Source: Typha latifolia
Lineage: Eukaryota; Streptophyta; Magnoliopsida; Poales; Typhaceae
DNA: 64,000 nucleotides
Assembly (NCBI GenBank): GCA_019914945.1
Contig: CM034112.1
Coordinates: forward strand, 3,371,001-3,435,000
Reading direction: 5' to 3'
Numbering within the stretch: the stretch's first letter is position 1; each line of letters begins with the position of its first letter. The notes beneath the pieces are model-generated. The model was not told the origin of the DNA. It saw only the letters and a list, made by a program, of their open reading frames with translations, and did no database searches. Below are positions 45,456 to 58,500 of this stretch, piece by piece. A program made the position numbers and the translations under genes.

Positions 45456-46733
45456 GAATGGAGCAGAGACGAGGTAGTAGCGAGTTCTTTTGTAGGAGGG
45501 GAAGGTAAGAACACCCAAACGGAGCGGCGGGGTCTCGAGCTCGTGAGCTTGCTGGTAGCATGCGCAGAGTCGATTAGTTCTCGCCACCATGAGGCTGCAA
45601 ACTATTTCATAGCTAGACTCGGAGGGGAAGCATCCCCACGAGGAACGCCGATTCACAGAGTGGCGGCTTACTTCACCGAAGCCTTAGCGCTGCGAGTCGT
45701 CAAGCTCTGGCCTCGAATCTTCACCCTCGCGCCGCCGTGGGAGGAGTTCGCCGCTCAGATTCCTCGAGATGATGACGATGGTGATGATGATGCCATTGCA
45801 TGGCAGGTCCTCAATCATGTCAGCCCGATTCCAAAATTCCTCCATTTCACGCTGAACGAGAGGCTAATCCGCGCTTTCCAAGGAAAAGATCGCATCCATA
45901 TCATCGATTTCGACATCAAGCAAGGACTCCAATGGCCGAGTCTGTTCCAGAGCTTATCTTCCAGGCCGAACCCGCCCAGCCATGTCAGGATCACCGGCAT
46001 CGGAGAATCTAGGCAGGACCTTCAGGAGACCGGCGTTAGGCTTGCGCGGTTCGCGGAGGAACTCAATCTCCCCTTCGCCTTCCACGCCGTCGCAGACCGA
46101 TTGGATGATGTCCGGCTCTGGATGCTTCATGTCAACCGGAACGAATGCGTCGCCGTGAATTGCGTCGCCGTGATGCACAAGGCGCTCCACGACGAGAACG
46201 GCGCGGCTTTGGCGAGTTTCTTGAGTCTTTTACGCAGCGCGAATCCGGAAATCGTCGTATCTGCGGAGAAGGAAGTCGAGTTGAACAAGCAAACGTGGGA
46301 GATGAGGTTGGTCGCTTCGATCCAGTACTACTCTGCGGTTTTCGACGCACTGGGCTCCTGTCTACCGGAGAATAGCGCGGCGAGGATCAAGGTCGAGGAG
46401 ATGTTCGCGAGGGAGATGAGGAACGTAGTTGCCTGCGAAGGGAATGAGAGGGTGGAGAGGTACGAGAGGTTCAACACGTGGAAGCAGTTGATGGAAGACG
46501 GTGGATTTCGATGCGGAGGCATCGGCGAAAGGGAGGTGCTGCAGAGCCGGATGATCTTAAGGATGAACTCGCCGCCGCCGTCGTCGTCGTCGGAAAATTA
46601 CAGCGTCGAGCAGCAAGGAGAAAGCAGTGATGGCATTACTCTCAAGTGGATGGATCAGCCTCTTTATACAGTGTCTGCATGGATACTTGCTGATGTTGTT
46701 GCAGGGACTTCATCTACGGCTCAGCCAAGTTGA
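45456..46733 (+). CDS. SCL28: GRAS-family protein, SCL28/DLT type; N-terminus unresolved
   Basis: The open frame runs from an in-frame TGA (45453-45455) to TGA at 46731-46733. Counting from the GTG at 45543, the GRAS domain shows LHR I (LLVACAESISS), TPIHRVAAYFTEALALRVV, the VHIID variant IHIIDFDIKQGLQWPSLFQ (about 118-136), GESRQDLQETG, RLDDVRLWMLHV, the PFYRE/RVER-like ERVERYERFNTWKQLM and the SAW end QPLYTVSAW. The FDIKQGLQWPSL and ESRQDLQETG blocks match SCL28 and rice DLT/SMOS2, nuclear regulators of cell expansion, tillering and brassinosteroid response. An acidic DDDDGDDD insert sits near 76-83. There is no ATG between the TGA and LHR I. A short upstream exon (ATG 45308 to donor 45352) could supply a start, but no clean acceptor was found. 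The family's usual N-terminal region of roughly 200 residues is not visible. Confidence 0.85.
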   Translation, partial: EWSRDEVVASSFVGGEGKNTQTERRGLELVSLLVACAESISSRHHEAANYFIARLGGEASPRGTPIHRVAAYFTEALALRVVKLWPRIFTLAPPWEEFAAQIPRDDDDGDDDAIAWQVLNHVSPIPKFLHFTLNERLIRAFQGKDRIHIIDFDIKQGLQWPSLFQSLSSRPNPPSHVRITGIGESRQDLQETGVRLARFAEELNLPFAFHAVADRLDDVRLWMLHVNRNECVAVNCVAVMHKALHDENGAALASFLSLLRSANPEIVVSAEKEVELNKQTWEMRLVASIQYYSAVFDALGSCLPENSAARIKVEEMFAREMRNVVACEGNERVERYERFNTWKQLMEDGGFRCGGIGEREVLQSRMILRMNSPPPSSSSENYSVEQQGESSDGITLKWMDQPLYTVSAWILADVVAGTSSTAQPS

Positions 46734-49355
46734 TTGATAAGAAATTTTTTTTGTATACCATACAAACAAAGGAGAAAACTGAATCATTTTTAGTTTTACT
46801 TGTTCTATAATTCTTTGACATATATTTTTTTATGGGGGAGGGAGGATTCTAATATGATTGGTGCCTGTTGCTGCATACTTGTTTTTATTCTTTCATTCTT
46901 AATATTTGTGATGTGGAAAGGATGAAAGATTTATGAGTTTGTACTAGAGTTTGTTCAACTTACCATTTGCTTGTTGTACTAGGTCTTTATGTTTGAAAGC
47001 TAGTTCTTAATTATGATAGAATGCTGTAGTTCTTGAAATGTCTTGAATTAAAATTTTCACCATTTGAGCTCTTCCCTCAGTTTCCCTGGATTGTTGGAAC
47101 TAGTTTTGGTGTTTAATGTTTGCTCTCAATCTTGCTGGTCTGCTAGAAGATGGGATCTTCATCTTGTGGCTTCTCTGTTCTGAGAAGAGGAAGAAGATGA
47201 AGTGTGTGGGTTGGTCACTTTGGGGCCAGGACTACTGCAAATCAAATATCAGCCCAGCTCGAAATTTTGGGTTCTGGGTGGGCTGCAGGCAACCTGCAAC
47301 CCATCCCCCTCATTTCAATCATGGGACAGCCCAAATAGTTTGGTTTTAAATATTATCCTTAATTATTTTTCTTTAGTTTGACATTGTTAAAAATGGTAGA
47401 TCATTTATTTATAATAATTTTATTTAGATTAGTTACTTCTAATAACCAGTGGGGTCGGTATTCTTAATAGTTATTTTAACAAGATAAATAATTGAATCTA
47501 TCCAAACTCGTGAGCGAAAGTTCTGTGATATATGTAATTATTTAATTTTAAGTTAGATTCTTTTACATATGTTATGATTTATTCATTCATCTGGAGACAA
47601 TGGAGGAACTAGATAATTGAAGAGCAATTGCTATAATCAGATACACTTCACACAAGTGACTACTATGTAACTTAAGGATAGTGTAGTGATGTTGTAATGG
47701 TTGTCATACTTTGACACTGTACTAATATTATGACATCATTTACGTATTATTATTTTATGATGATTGAATATATGTTTTATATATTGTATGCGCTTTAAGT
47801 ATGCCGATCATGTCATGTGTATTAGACATAGCACCGCGTGTATTATTAATTTACGAGTTTATTACATTAGCATTTAAGTATATTTTATATTATTTTAAAT
47901 TATAAAAGTGTATACTTATTCGATTTTATGCTCTCCAGTTTGATAGAATATATTTTTCAAATTAGTGGATGCTATCGAGGTTGTAGAGAACTAGGCGAGG
48001 ACCACCAAGATCTTAATTTAATATATTTATTTTTTAATAACAGTATTAGTTATCTTGCCCCTACAAGGGTATTTATCTATTTTCAATTATATTATGAACA
48101 TCATAAATTTTTTAGGCTTACGTGGTAATTTGGATATTCTTTGTTTAGATTATTTATGGTAAATTATCTCATTATCTTGAATGCCTTGTAAAAATGATGA
48201 GTCATTTAAGTACCATATGAGTTCTATACACACGAGGAGCATATATATTTGATAATGAGTATTTCATATTCAATTTAATTTTTTTTATCCTCTTCTTCAG
48301 ACGAGTCATGTGAGTATTATAATATTTATACGAGTTCTATTTATCCGAAGAGCATATGTATTTGATAGTGACCATTTCATATTCCCTTAATTTTTTTATC
48401 CTCTTCTTTGAATCTTTGATTTGAATAAATATATAACAACTAAAGTTTTTAGAGTAGTGAATGAATCGAAAATCACATAAGACTATATAGGTTATGCTTG
48501 ATCGGACAAATGGATATCATACATGTTAACATAAAAAAATACAATCTTGACATGATTCTCCTTCATAGATAGTGGAGATAAATTTAATAATCATTTTATA
48601 TTTCCACTCGATGATGGAGAAATATTTCTCTGAACTTTATCTCCAATTTTTCTTTCCTCTCTACTATGTAAGATGGTATTATAATATTTTGCTTCCCATT
48701 TAAAGTTTTCCAGATAAAGCTCATTTAATGTTTCATAGATTCTTATATTTTTCATTACTTCATCTGAATTGTGGTATAGTTGTACTCTTCTAGATTGTAT
48801 TATTTAATCAAATCGTCTATTATAGTTGATTGACTCCATTTACTATCTTGTTAAATTATCAAACCAACCACTTAAATTTTAAGATGTTATAAGATGACCA
48901 ATTTAATTCCTTTTATATCCACATCATCCAACTTGGAAACACCTCATGTAATCACAAGCTCCAACTTAATTTTTTCTTTTCCTTCCATTTCCTCCCCCAT
49001 AGATAAAATTGAGGCATAAGATAAAGAGAGGCTAGTAGTCATTTAGTCAAGAGGTATACTTCCTGGCAACCATTTAATTGCAAGTATTATAAATTAATTG
49101 ACTAGCCATTATTGACTCAAAACTATATTTTAATCACATCAAACCATGATTCATTAATGTGATAACATTACTTCTATGATATGACTTCACAACACCTTAA
49201 AATATCTGCAAGACTAAGATAATATGGATATCAGATAAGTACATTTTTCAACCTTGTTGAATAAATATGCTTTCAAACTATTAAGAGTAATATAGGTTAG
49301 ACTACTTTTTGGTGAAATTGATTTGCTCTTAATATCTTCATGTTTATAAGGATAG
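46734..49355. other. Intergenic region after the GRAS gene
   Basis: No gene is recognised. A direct duplication with offset 113 bp (48219-48300 and 48332-48413) shares GAGTTCTAT, GAGCATAT and TTATCCTCTTCTT. Confidence 0.5.
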
Positions 49356-49570
49356 TTAGTATTAATGGTATGATATACATTGTTCGCCTGTCATCTAAAA
49401 TTTTAATTGTTTCAAGTCAACTTGTTATTTAATATGATATTAGAGTCGATTTTGTTCAGAACTCATGGATTTAAATCTTGTTAGCCTATTTTATTTCCTA
49501 TTTTTAAGTCTATTTTTTAATACAATGTGGTAGGCCTGTGATTTGCTTTCATTGAAAATAGTTTACCTAT
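49356..49570 (+). mobile_element. Partial TRIM/SMART-like element
   Basis: Contains the family terminal repeat (ATGATATACATTGTTCGCCT, then GTCAACTTGTTATTTAA), a decayed primer site ATGATATTAGAGTCG and the internal CTCATGGATTTAAATCTTG. The second terminal repeat is not seen. Confidence 0.5.
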
Positions 49571-49729
49571 TTCTCTAAAAATATTTCACAATCTCTTTTT
49601 CTTCTCTTTTAATTAAAAAGCTTCTTAGTTTTTTAATTAGCAGAAATAGGCCCACATTATTAAATTACAATTTCAGACTTTTTTTTACTGATTTAGCATT
49701 AACAAATTTCAAAAATACTATCGTGCTCT

Positions 49730-50120
49730 AAAAAAAACGTCACATATTACATATGTAATTTATATGAATTGCCTATGCAAAATATACACTCTAATTTTCA
49801 ACAATATGTGTATCGAGATTTTTTTTAAAAAAATCACACATTAACTATGTAATGTATACGCATCACTTATATATACAATATAACTTTCAACAATATGCAC
49901 ATTGAAAATTAAAAAAAAATATTATGCATCACCTAATAAATTTATTCGCATCGCCTATACAAAATGTACGCTCTAAATTTTAATAATATATGTATCAAGA
50001 TTTAAAAAAGACGTTACACATCACCTATGTAATATATACACATCGCCTATATAAAACGTATGCTACAATTTTTAACAATATGCGCATCGAGATTTAAAAA
50101 AAAATATTGCATATCACTTA
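49730..50120. repeat. Tandem repeat, about 92-bp unit, four copies
   Basis: The landmark AACAATATG(T/C)G(C/T)ATCGAGATT recurs near 49799, 49888, 49981 and 50075. It is followed each time by an A-rich run, then CATCAC and CGCCTATA-AAA. Confidence 0.75.
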
Positions 50121-51660
50121 TGATTTGAGGATGATAAGAATAATTTAATCATGTTATAATTTACATATAGCAAAAAGTATTATACTCTAATAAAATGCAG
50201 TTAGTTTTGGATGAAAAATCTATTTAAATGCTTAAGTTTAACATACAGATGAACAAGTTAAAATCAGGCTAAACTAACTGTACTTTACCCTAAACTTTAT
50301 TAAAGATAAGAATCTATGCAATCTCCCTTAACCTACATGATTAAGTTGACCCCAAGTCTTTCTTCAAAAAAATAAAAATAAAAGTTGACCCCAAGTCTTT
50401 CTTCAATAAAAATAAAAGGTAAAAAATTGACTCCAAAGTCTGTCTACATCTGTACTTGCCGCCCAAACTCTCCCACTCTCTCAGGCCCACTAACTCATCA
50501 GCTTATCTTCACTTAAAGAAAGAAAGAAAGAAAGAAAGAAATTGTATGCTTATAATAATAAACAACAGCACCCATTCAGTGAACCTAGAAGAAAACCTTA
50601 ACAATAAAGGACATGAAACTTGTTTTATTTTGCCATGGAAGTAAATATCAAATGCCCATTGTAAATTAAAGAAGAAAAAAAAACTTTCAATCCTTGTACC
50701 AATTCAGTGTTAAATTTAAAATTAAAAGAAAATCATATTAAATTGGCATTCCAGATGTTTATTACAATAATATTGCACCAATTGAGTGGCAAGTGTTGGA
50801 CCACAAAGAAAAGGAGGCTTGCCAATGAGTCAGTTTGAAGGACCAAATATTGGAAGGGTTTCTTCAAACCACTTCTCCTGGACAAAGACATATAAAATAA
50901 AATTAATACAAATATTTGTGGGTCCCTATTAATGGCCACTAAAGATTCCAATAACGTGGTTAATGTAACTATTAACGGCGGTTCCTGAAGCTAAATTTTT
51001 GCCAAATTTAGTCTAATTCACAGCAGAAAACATTTGCAGAAGAACTATTTATTTTGATGCCAATATAATATTAGTTTTAATATCAAAAGACTACTTAAAT
51101 GCCCTTATAAGAAAGATAAGGCTTTTTTTGCAAACGACCACCTATATTTCGAAATATCACAGAAAATAAGAGGTACCCTTTAAAAATGTGATAGGAAAGA
51201 ATAATTTTACTTGAAAGCTAGTGAGAGGTCCCAACCAAGTCTACTCTAAATAATTATCGTGGAGAAAATAATTTGGTGGTCGGTGATGGCTTGGCAGTAT
51301 TGTTGGCTTGGAGGAGCAGCTCGACAATACGATAGCTTAGAAAAATATCTCGGTAGTGTATAGTTCGAGACAATAGTTCGGCGACGCACATAATTGGAAG
51401 TCTAAATTAGGCGGCTTAGTATATTTGCTAAAACTTGATGGAGCTTTAGTTCCTTTGTATCCGATAAGAAGGGTCGGCTCTTTGTCGATGTAAATATGCT
51501 AGAGAGAGGTGGTTTGTAAATATGCTAGAGAGAGGTGGTTTCTTGCAATAAGATCAACGGTGTTAGCGTTAAACCGTTATCCCGGCGGCTATGTCGTCGC
51601 CCGCGAGATAACGACATCACGTGCATAAAAACATAAACAAAATCCACTGCTTCCACTCAT
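50121..51660. other. Intergenic region before the BIG BROTHER-like gene
   Basis: No gene is recognised. It holds a short duplication (GTTGACCCCAAGTCTTTCTT, 50345-50405), an (AAAG)n run at 50515-50541 and a 26-bp perfect duplication at 51490-51515/51516-51541. 51662-51735 ends in AACAAG before GTACGA and could be a non-coding first exon of the next gene. Confidence 0.45.
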
Positions 51661-52575
51661 TTTAAAGATGCTTCCGTGCTACTAAGGTGGTGGGAAAGTG
51701 AGAAGTACAAGGACAAGAAGAAGAAGAAGAACAAGGTACGATTCTTGATTTGGTTTTAATCCTCTATTTTTCTTTTCCTCTGAGTTTTACTCAAAAGAAT
51801 CTTAAAAAGTGGAACCCAAGTAGTGTCTTCTCATATTGTTGTTCTATTTGATTCAAAAAGGAATATATGAATCATCTAAAAGTTATCGGCATGAATTGGG
51901 ACTCCGAGTTTTTCCCTTGTCTTTCCTGGGATTAAAAGTTTTGCTCTCTATTCCTCATTGGGTCTTCCTCTTTGAGAAGCCATACAGGTTGATTCCATGG
52001 GATTTCTTGTGTTCTTGTTTTTTTTTCTTATTTAGTTTTTGGTATGGAAATCTTTATAAATTCTTTCTTATCGAAAAGTTTTGGTTCTTTTCTAAGAAGC
52101 TACAAGGTATGTTCTTGGGAAAGCACCCATCTCTATCATGTTCCCCTTGACATGTGGAGTTTCTTGATCCATATGATGCAAGATAAAAAAATTCTTTTGT
52201 GATATGCTCTGTTGTCATTTATTCTTCCTCTTCTTTTTTATCTTCCTAACTTGTAAAAACACCAAGATAAGTAGCCGTGGATGATTTCTTCATAAAACTA
52301 GTTTAATCATATAAGAATCAACTTTTCATGAGCAGAAAGATAGGCATCTATCTGATAGATGTTTATTTTTCTCTAGGAGATCTCAAAGCTATTGTTTTCA
52401 TTTTACGATGCTAATAAGGCAACTGTCCGCTTCCAAAAGTTAGTCAATATGGATGTCATTTGCCTAATTCATATATCTAGGGAATCTATATCAGATCTAA
52501 TGTGAAGATTCATCATTAAATTTACTTGATTTCGAAGATGGAATTTCAGGGTCAGTGGATTATTTCTTACTGGTC

Positions 52576-55500
52576 ATGGCAATTGGATCTAGAGAAAGGG
52601 GAAAGCAGCAAAACGGTGTGCACTATGTAAACTCTTCTACTCCAAACGTGGTGGTAGAAAGCTTTGAAGGACTTGACCTTTACTTTGATGATCTTGCACT
52701 TGGTGAGGTTCTCCAAGATCAGGTGAGCTTGATTACATCTTTGATAGAGATTACAAACAAAGTATTAGAACATCAAGTATCATGCCTATGCTGGTCAAGG
52801 CTCTTGTGTACACCTACCATGATAAATTGTGCCGATACTTGCTACAGATTTTGGTACAAGTTGGCATGGATGAGCCATCATCTATTAGATCTTTTGTAAG
52901 CATGCTAGCATATGGTATTCATGTTTTTCTGTACAAAATGTTATCAGATCGTACTAAACTACTAATGTATATTGTAATTTACAAGCAACTTCCCATTTTG
53001 CCAGTTGGTAGAAGTCATGGTTCGTAAAGTCCTAGATTTCTTACTAATGTTGCTTACCCCATGTACTACATGAGCTTTAGTAATAATTAACTGACTTCAC
53101 TGCATTTACTTGCCTCTTCTTGTGTAGGCATGTGTAAGGGATAGTTATAGAGTCTGTCTCATAACTAAAGCAACAATTTTGTCTTAAAACATGGACCAAT
53201 AAGTTGTGGCACTCGCGTTAGTGAGCTCTCAGTGTGGTTTGTGCCAACTGGTCTAGGCCAACAATACATTGTTTAAATAAGAAAATTGTTGAGATACTCA
53301 TGTACATATGCATTTGAGTTACTAAGCCAGTAGATGTTGACTAGCAGAGGTTACCGCACTTTACATGGCCATCAATGTTTCAAAGAACTAGTGATCTCAG
53401 TCAATAAATTGCAGATCATCTTAAAAACATGGTAATTAACTGATTGCTTTGGTTTTCATATAGAATTCTTTTGAGGTCTTTGATTTTGATATCTGACATT
53501 GTTTTAGCTAGGAAACTTTTCTGAATTATTGAAGTTTTTTCTATAAGTACATGTACAAAAGTATTTCACTATTTGCCAATTCCCATGTACTATACGACAA
53601 GCTCAAGCCTTTAGTCCTGACTATTTGGAATGAATTACATGGATCCTTTTCCTCCATTTAACAATTCATGTATGCTTTGAGATGTAATTAAATGAGAATT
53701 GTCACGACCCGAAATAGGAATCATGACCGGCCATACATCTCAATATGCTTGAGATGCACGAAGCCTTATTAATACTCTCTACGTGTACAATGACAAAATA
53801 AATAAATAAAATGAGAATGTGCTTTATTAAATTTTATAACTAATTGCAATGAAGATAAAAAAAAACAATGTTAATGTTTTTGAGTCTCTAAATTAAATAA
53901 ATAAAACTTATAATCTAAAGCACAAAATCTAAAAGAGCGGAAAGGTAAATAGGTGAATCCTAAGTGGAGGTGGAGTCCGGGTACATCTCGCTCAGTCGCC
54001 CTGCTGACTATTACCTAAAATAAATAACAATACAAAAACAATAGAACCCGTGAGCCAACAATTATAGCTCAGTGAGTGGAATCCACTCGAAAACCAAATA
54101 AATTTTAATTCATATTAATGCTGAATAAATTAAACTAAAAGCAATAATATCCATCACAATATGCAATAGGCATGCTCTCTAAATAATAGCGATGATAACA
54201 ATAGAGAGATGTCACAACTTGTAACCTTGCACGTTTTCAACATATTAACATCTTTTGATATTTATATTGTATATGTCTCAATGGGTCTAAACCCTGTGGA
54301 TCCATATCAACTAGAAGTCACCTCGAGATGACGCTCGAAACTTTTCTTCATAGCTGATCCGGTTAAGGTCATCAGAGGGTATCACCCTGTGATTAACACA
54401 CTCTGTCTTTTCCTCTAACCGTTGAGAGAAGTTAGAGTCACCTAGGAATTTTTCTCATTCATCCTAGGACTGTTCCCTAACCCTGCCAGAGTCACCTAAG
54501 AAAGTCACCGCAGTGATCTAATTTAGGACTTTCTCCTGGACTTCCAGATAGACTTGAGTCACCACGGAAAATCGCAAACGATTTATACCGTGACTGTTAT
54601 CTAAGTCGTATCAATACTAGTCTTATTTTTCTTTTCACAAATTTTAATATTTGCACGAAGTATGGTGATGCACTGAATATAATAATTAAATGCACACATG
54701 AAAATAAAACAATTAAATTTTTGCACGTACGAATGAAATAAATAGATTTGCACACAGAAATTGCAACAATTTAATTTTTACATATAAGGGTGAAATAAAT
54801 AATTTGCACACAGAAAATTTACATGGTCTGATAAAAATACGAAATACAATAAAATAAACATGTGAGTGAACTCACTCACCTGAGTCTAGGCAAGACAACC
54901 GAAATCTCAAATCTCTAGCTCACGTACTAAAAATCACCACCTTAAATAATAAATAACAATAATATTTTTAATTAAAACAATTATTAAAAATCTTTCTACA
55001 ATTTAACCCAAGAATAATTAATATGGGCTGAAATAAGCCCAAATCAGTTGGCTGGGCTGCCAGTTGGCCCGCAGCCCACCCAACTATTTCTTAAATGGAT
55101 TGGGCCAAGGCCCAATCCAATTAGATAATGGAACCGGGTCAGGTTCCTTAGATTCGGATCCAACCCGACCCGAATCCAAACACTAAAAGGGAGAAGATCA
55201 GACTCGGGCAACCCGAGTCTGTCTTCTCTAAGCCGAAGAGAGAGAGAAAAAGAGAGGAAAAAAGAGGAAAAGAGAGAGAAAGAAAAAGAGGAAGAGGAAG
55301 ACGCCAGCGGCCGCCACGGCGAAGGTTCGCCGGCCGCACCCTTAGCTCCCCAACACCCATACGGTGCCGCCGTCCTCGCGAGGTGGAGGAGAACCCGCGA
55401 ACGGTGGTCGATCCCATGACCGACGGCGACCGGAGCCTCGAGGGCTCCAACGGTGACTGCCCACGGCACGAGGCCAACGGCAAGGTGCTTCCAGAGGTAG

Positions 55501-58500
55501 CGGCTGCGACTCGAAGCCGCCGTCCGGCCAGATTTGCCAATGAAGCCGAAGAACCCCCAAATTAGGTATTTTCACTAAACCCTATTATTCTTAAATTAAC
55601 TTTGAGGGGTGAGAGAAGGCTTACGAAGGAATCACGTGGTGGTCTCCGCTAGCTCCGACGACGCTCCCGGCAGCCGATTCCACGGCGTGACTCCGTCGGT
55701 AAAAGAGGAAGAAAAGAGAGAGGAGAGGGTTGAGATCGTTAAGCAGGGAGAGAGAGAGAAGAGATTAGGATTTAATTTATAGATTAGATGAGGATCAAAT
55801 CTAATCCGATTCGGATTAGATGAAATCTCCCCCCTAACAGCGCCTCGTCGTGTGCTGGAGAGGGAGAGGGGAGGGGCTGCACATGCATAGCACGTGCACC
55901 CTCCTCTCTCATCCCCAATTTTTTTTTTTATTCTGACAAGAATACTGTTAATATCCCTTAAATTACAAATCTATGATGCAAAAAATATTTTCTGTAATTT
56001 GAGGTTGTACCACTTCACTTGTGATGAATTCACTAGTTTGAGGTCAAACTAACAGCGATGCATTATAATTTCACAAAGAGTAATTGATAACATCATTCTT
56101 TCTTCTATGATGCTCTCTGTTTGTTGATTTTGCTTTGATTGTTTGCAAGTGTGACAGAAAGATTTGTTCTATCCATACATACTCAATTTTCTTGTTATCA
56201 AATTTGTAGTTTCATTGATGATAATCTCTTTACATATAGTCCCACAAATAATATACTGATGCTAAAATATGTAATAGGTATCATGATCTCTATATTAATT
56301 GTCTAAAACTTTAAATAGACTAATGGTGTATTTGCCTTTAAATTTGTGATATATATTACCCCTTAAATAAGTTCACATGTTATTGCACTTTTCTAACATC
56401 ACACTGTCATTGTACCTATTTCTACCCACCAACTGTAGACATACATTCAACTGATTAACATGTCATCATATTATTTAATTTAAAATCTTTAACTTTGTTA
56501 GATTTGTTGCTACATAGGAGCTATTAGATGGCCACAATAACGGATGCATGATTTTTTATTAATATACTTATGCTGTTTATCTGCTTCTTGTTTGTCATGT
56601 TTCGTTAACTTTGTTCAGAACCATCACAGGAAATTGTTCATCAGTCACTGATGGGGAATTCTCACAGTGGGGATCACCGATCCAATCGAGATAATGGCCA
56701 AAGTAGCAATGGCGTGAATTCCTCAAGAGCAGCACCTCCTGCATGGTGTGCATCTGATGAAGCTTTAGCTAGGCAGTTGCAAGAGTTGGAGAATATGCAT
56801 ATTGATACTTCTCCAAATGATTTCCTTCGTAAGATGGTCCCATAATATATTAATTATTTTGTGAAATTAATGTTTTCCTCTCTAGTAATCCGAGTCTTCC
56901 ACACCTACAAGGTTTGCAACTCTGTAATGTTGGATTTTCTTTGTGATTCGAAAACTTTTCTACACTATATATGAAAACTTGTGACACAATGAAAAGCATT
57001 TGTTCTTGAAAAATAAAGAATATAAGGAAGCAGGTCCATGGTGAATAAGGCCTAAGTCTCCTAATAGGCACTGAAGCCATGTTAACTCGCAGCAGGCTCC
57101 AGTCATTGCACGGTATTTCGTTTCGACTGAAGATAATGATACAGTTTTCTACCATTTTAATTTCCATGAAATTAGTGAGGACCCAAGGAACACATAGTAC
57201 CCTATAGTGAATCATCCAGTGAAAGGACAACCTTCCCAGTCTGAATCACAGTAGGCTCGCAATGTCAAAAAGAACAGACCTTGTGATGTCTTCTGGGTTG
57301 ATGCATGAATCTACTCAAGACATAGAACATAATAGGTGATATCAAGCCTTGAAACTGTCAAATATATTAGGCGGCTAACTAATCTTCCGTATCGGCCTGG
57401 ATCTTTAAGCAATTCATCTTTATCGGACACTTTCAAGCCTCTTTCCATAAGAGTGCCCACTGGAGCAGTATTTAATAGACCTACATCTTTTATTATTTCT
57501 AATGCATATTTTCTCTATGTCATAAAAAATCACATTTCTAGATGTAGAGATTTCTATTCCTAGAAAATATTTCAACTCACCAAGGTCTTTTATGCACATG
57601 CTTCTTGATGGTAGCAATACTGTTTGGATCATTTCCAGTGATCAAAATGTCGTCGACATAAATTAGGAGAATGATAAAGGACTTGCCTTTCTTTTTGGTG
57701 AAAAAGGAGTAGTCGGCTCGTGATTGTACAAAGCCAACATAAGTGATGACAAAAGAAAACTTCAAAAACCACTAGCGGGAGGCTTGCTTCAATCTGTAGA
57801 GTGATTTGTATAGGCGACAGACGAGATGTTCCTCCTCTTATCTCCGAAGCCCTGGTGGTAGAGACATGTAAATTTCTTCAATCAGGTCACCATGGAGGAA
57901 GGCGTTGTGGACGTCAAGCTGATAAAGTGGCCAGCCCATGGCAGCAACTAAGGCAAGAAGACAGCAAACAGAAATAATTTTTGTTGTGGGAGAGAAAGTC
58001 TCGTAGTAGTCGATGCCCTCTATTTGGGTGAATCCTTGGGCAACCAGACGTGCCTTATGTCGCTCTATTGTGTCATCAGAGTGGTGTTTGATCTTGTAAA
58101 CCCACCGACATCCTATGGTTTCTTGTCAGCCAGAAGAGAGGTCAGACTCTATGTGCCGTTGGTGGCAAGGGCATCTAACTCAAGCTTCATTGCAACACGC
58201 CATTGAGGGTTGGTGATAGCTTCATTGTAAGAGGTCGTCTCTCTCTCTTGACTGATAGAAGCAAGAAATGATTTGTGTGCAAGCGTATAGCGATGATAAG
58301 AGAGGTAATTGGTCAGTGGGTACCTTGTCCCTTTGTGCGAATCTGGAGGAGGAGGTGACTGGATCGAAGGGAGGGAGGATGTGTGATGGTGGAGCAGAGG
58401 TAATTGTTGAACCTCACAGGTGGATTAGATTGTCGAGTGGAGCGGCGGAGAAGAATATCAGCTAGTGTTGGTAGATCGGGTGTTCCGGTAGAGCAAATGG

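Noticed and set aside
45954..46375. Arg-rich frames in other registers of the GRAS gene
   Set aside because: Shadows caused by GC-rich codon use of the GRAS frame.
47116..47349. 77-codon + strand frame after the GRAS gene
   Set aside because: No domain and no splice context; spurious frame in intergenic sequence.
49730..50120. Possible CRISPR array
   Set aside because: Units are tandem and imperfect with no constant repeat/variable spacer pattern, in a plant genome.
55044..55575. Overlapping - strand frames of 77-141 codons
   Set aside because: Several frames are open at once in a GC-rich, GA/CT-biased part of the solo LTR. None shows a domain.
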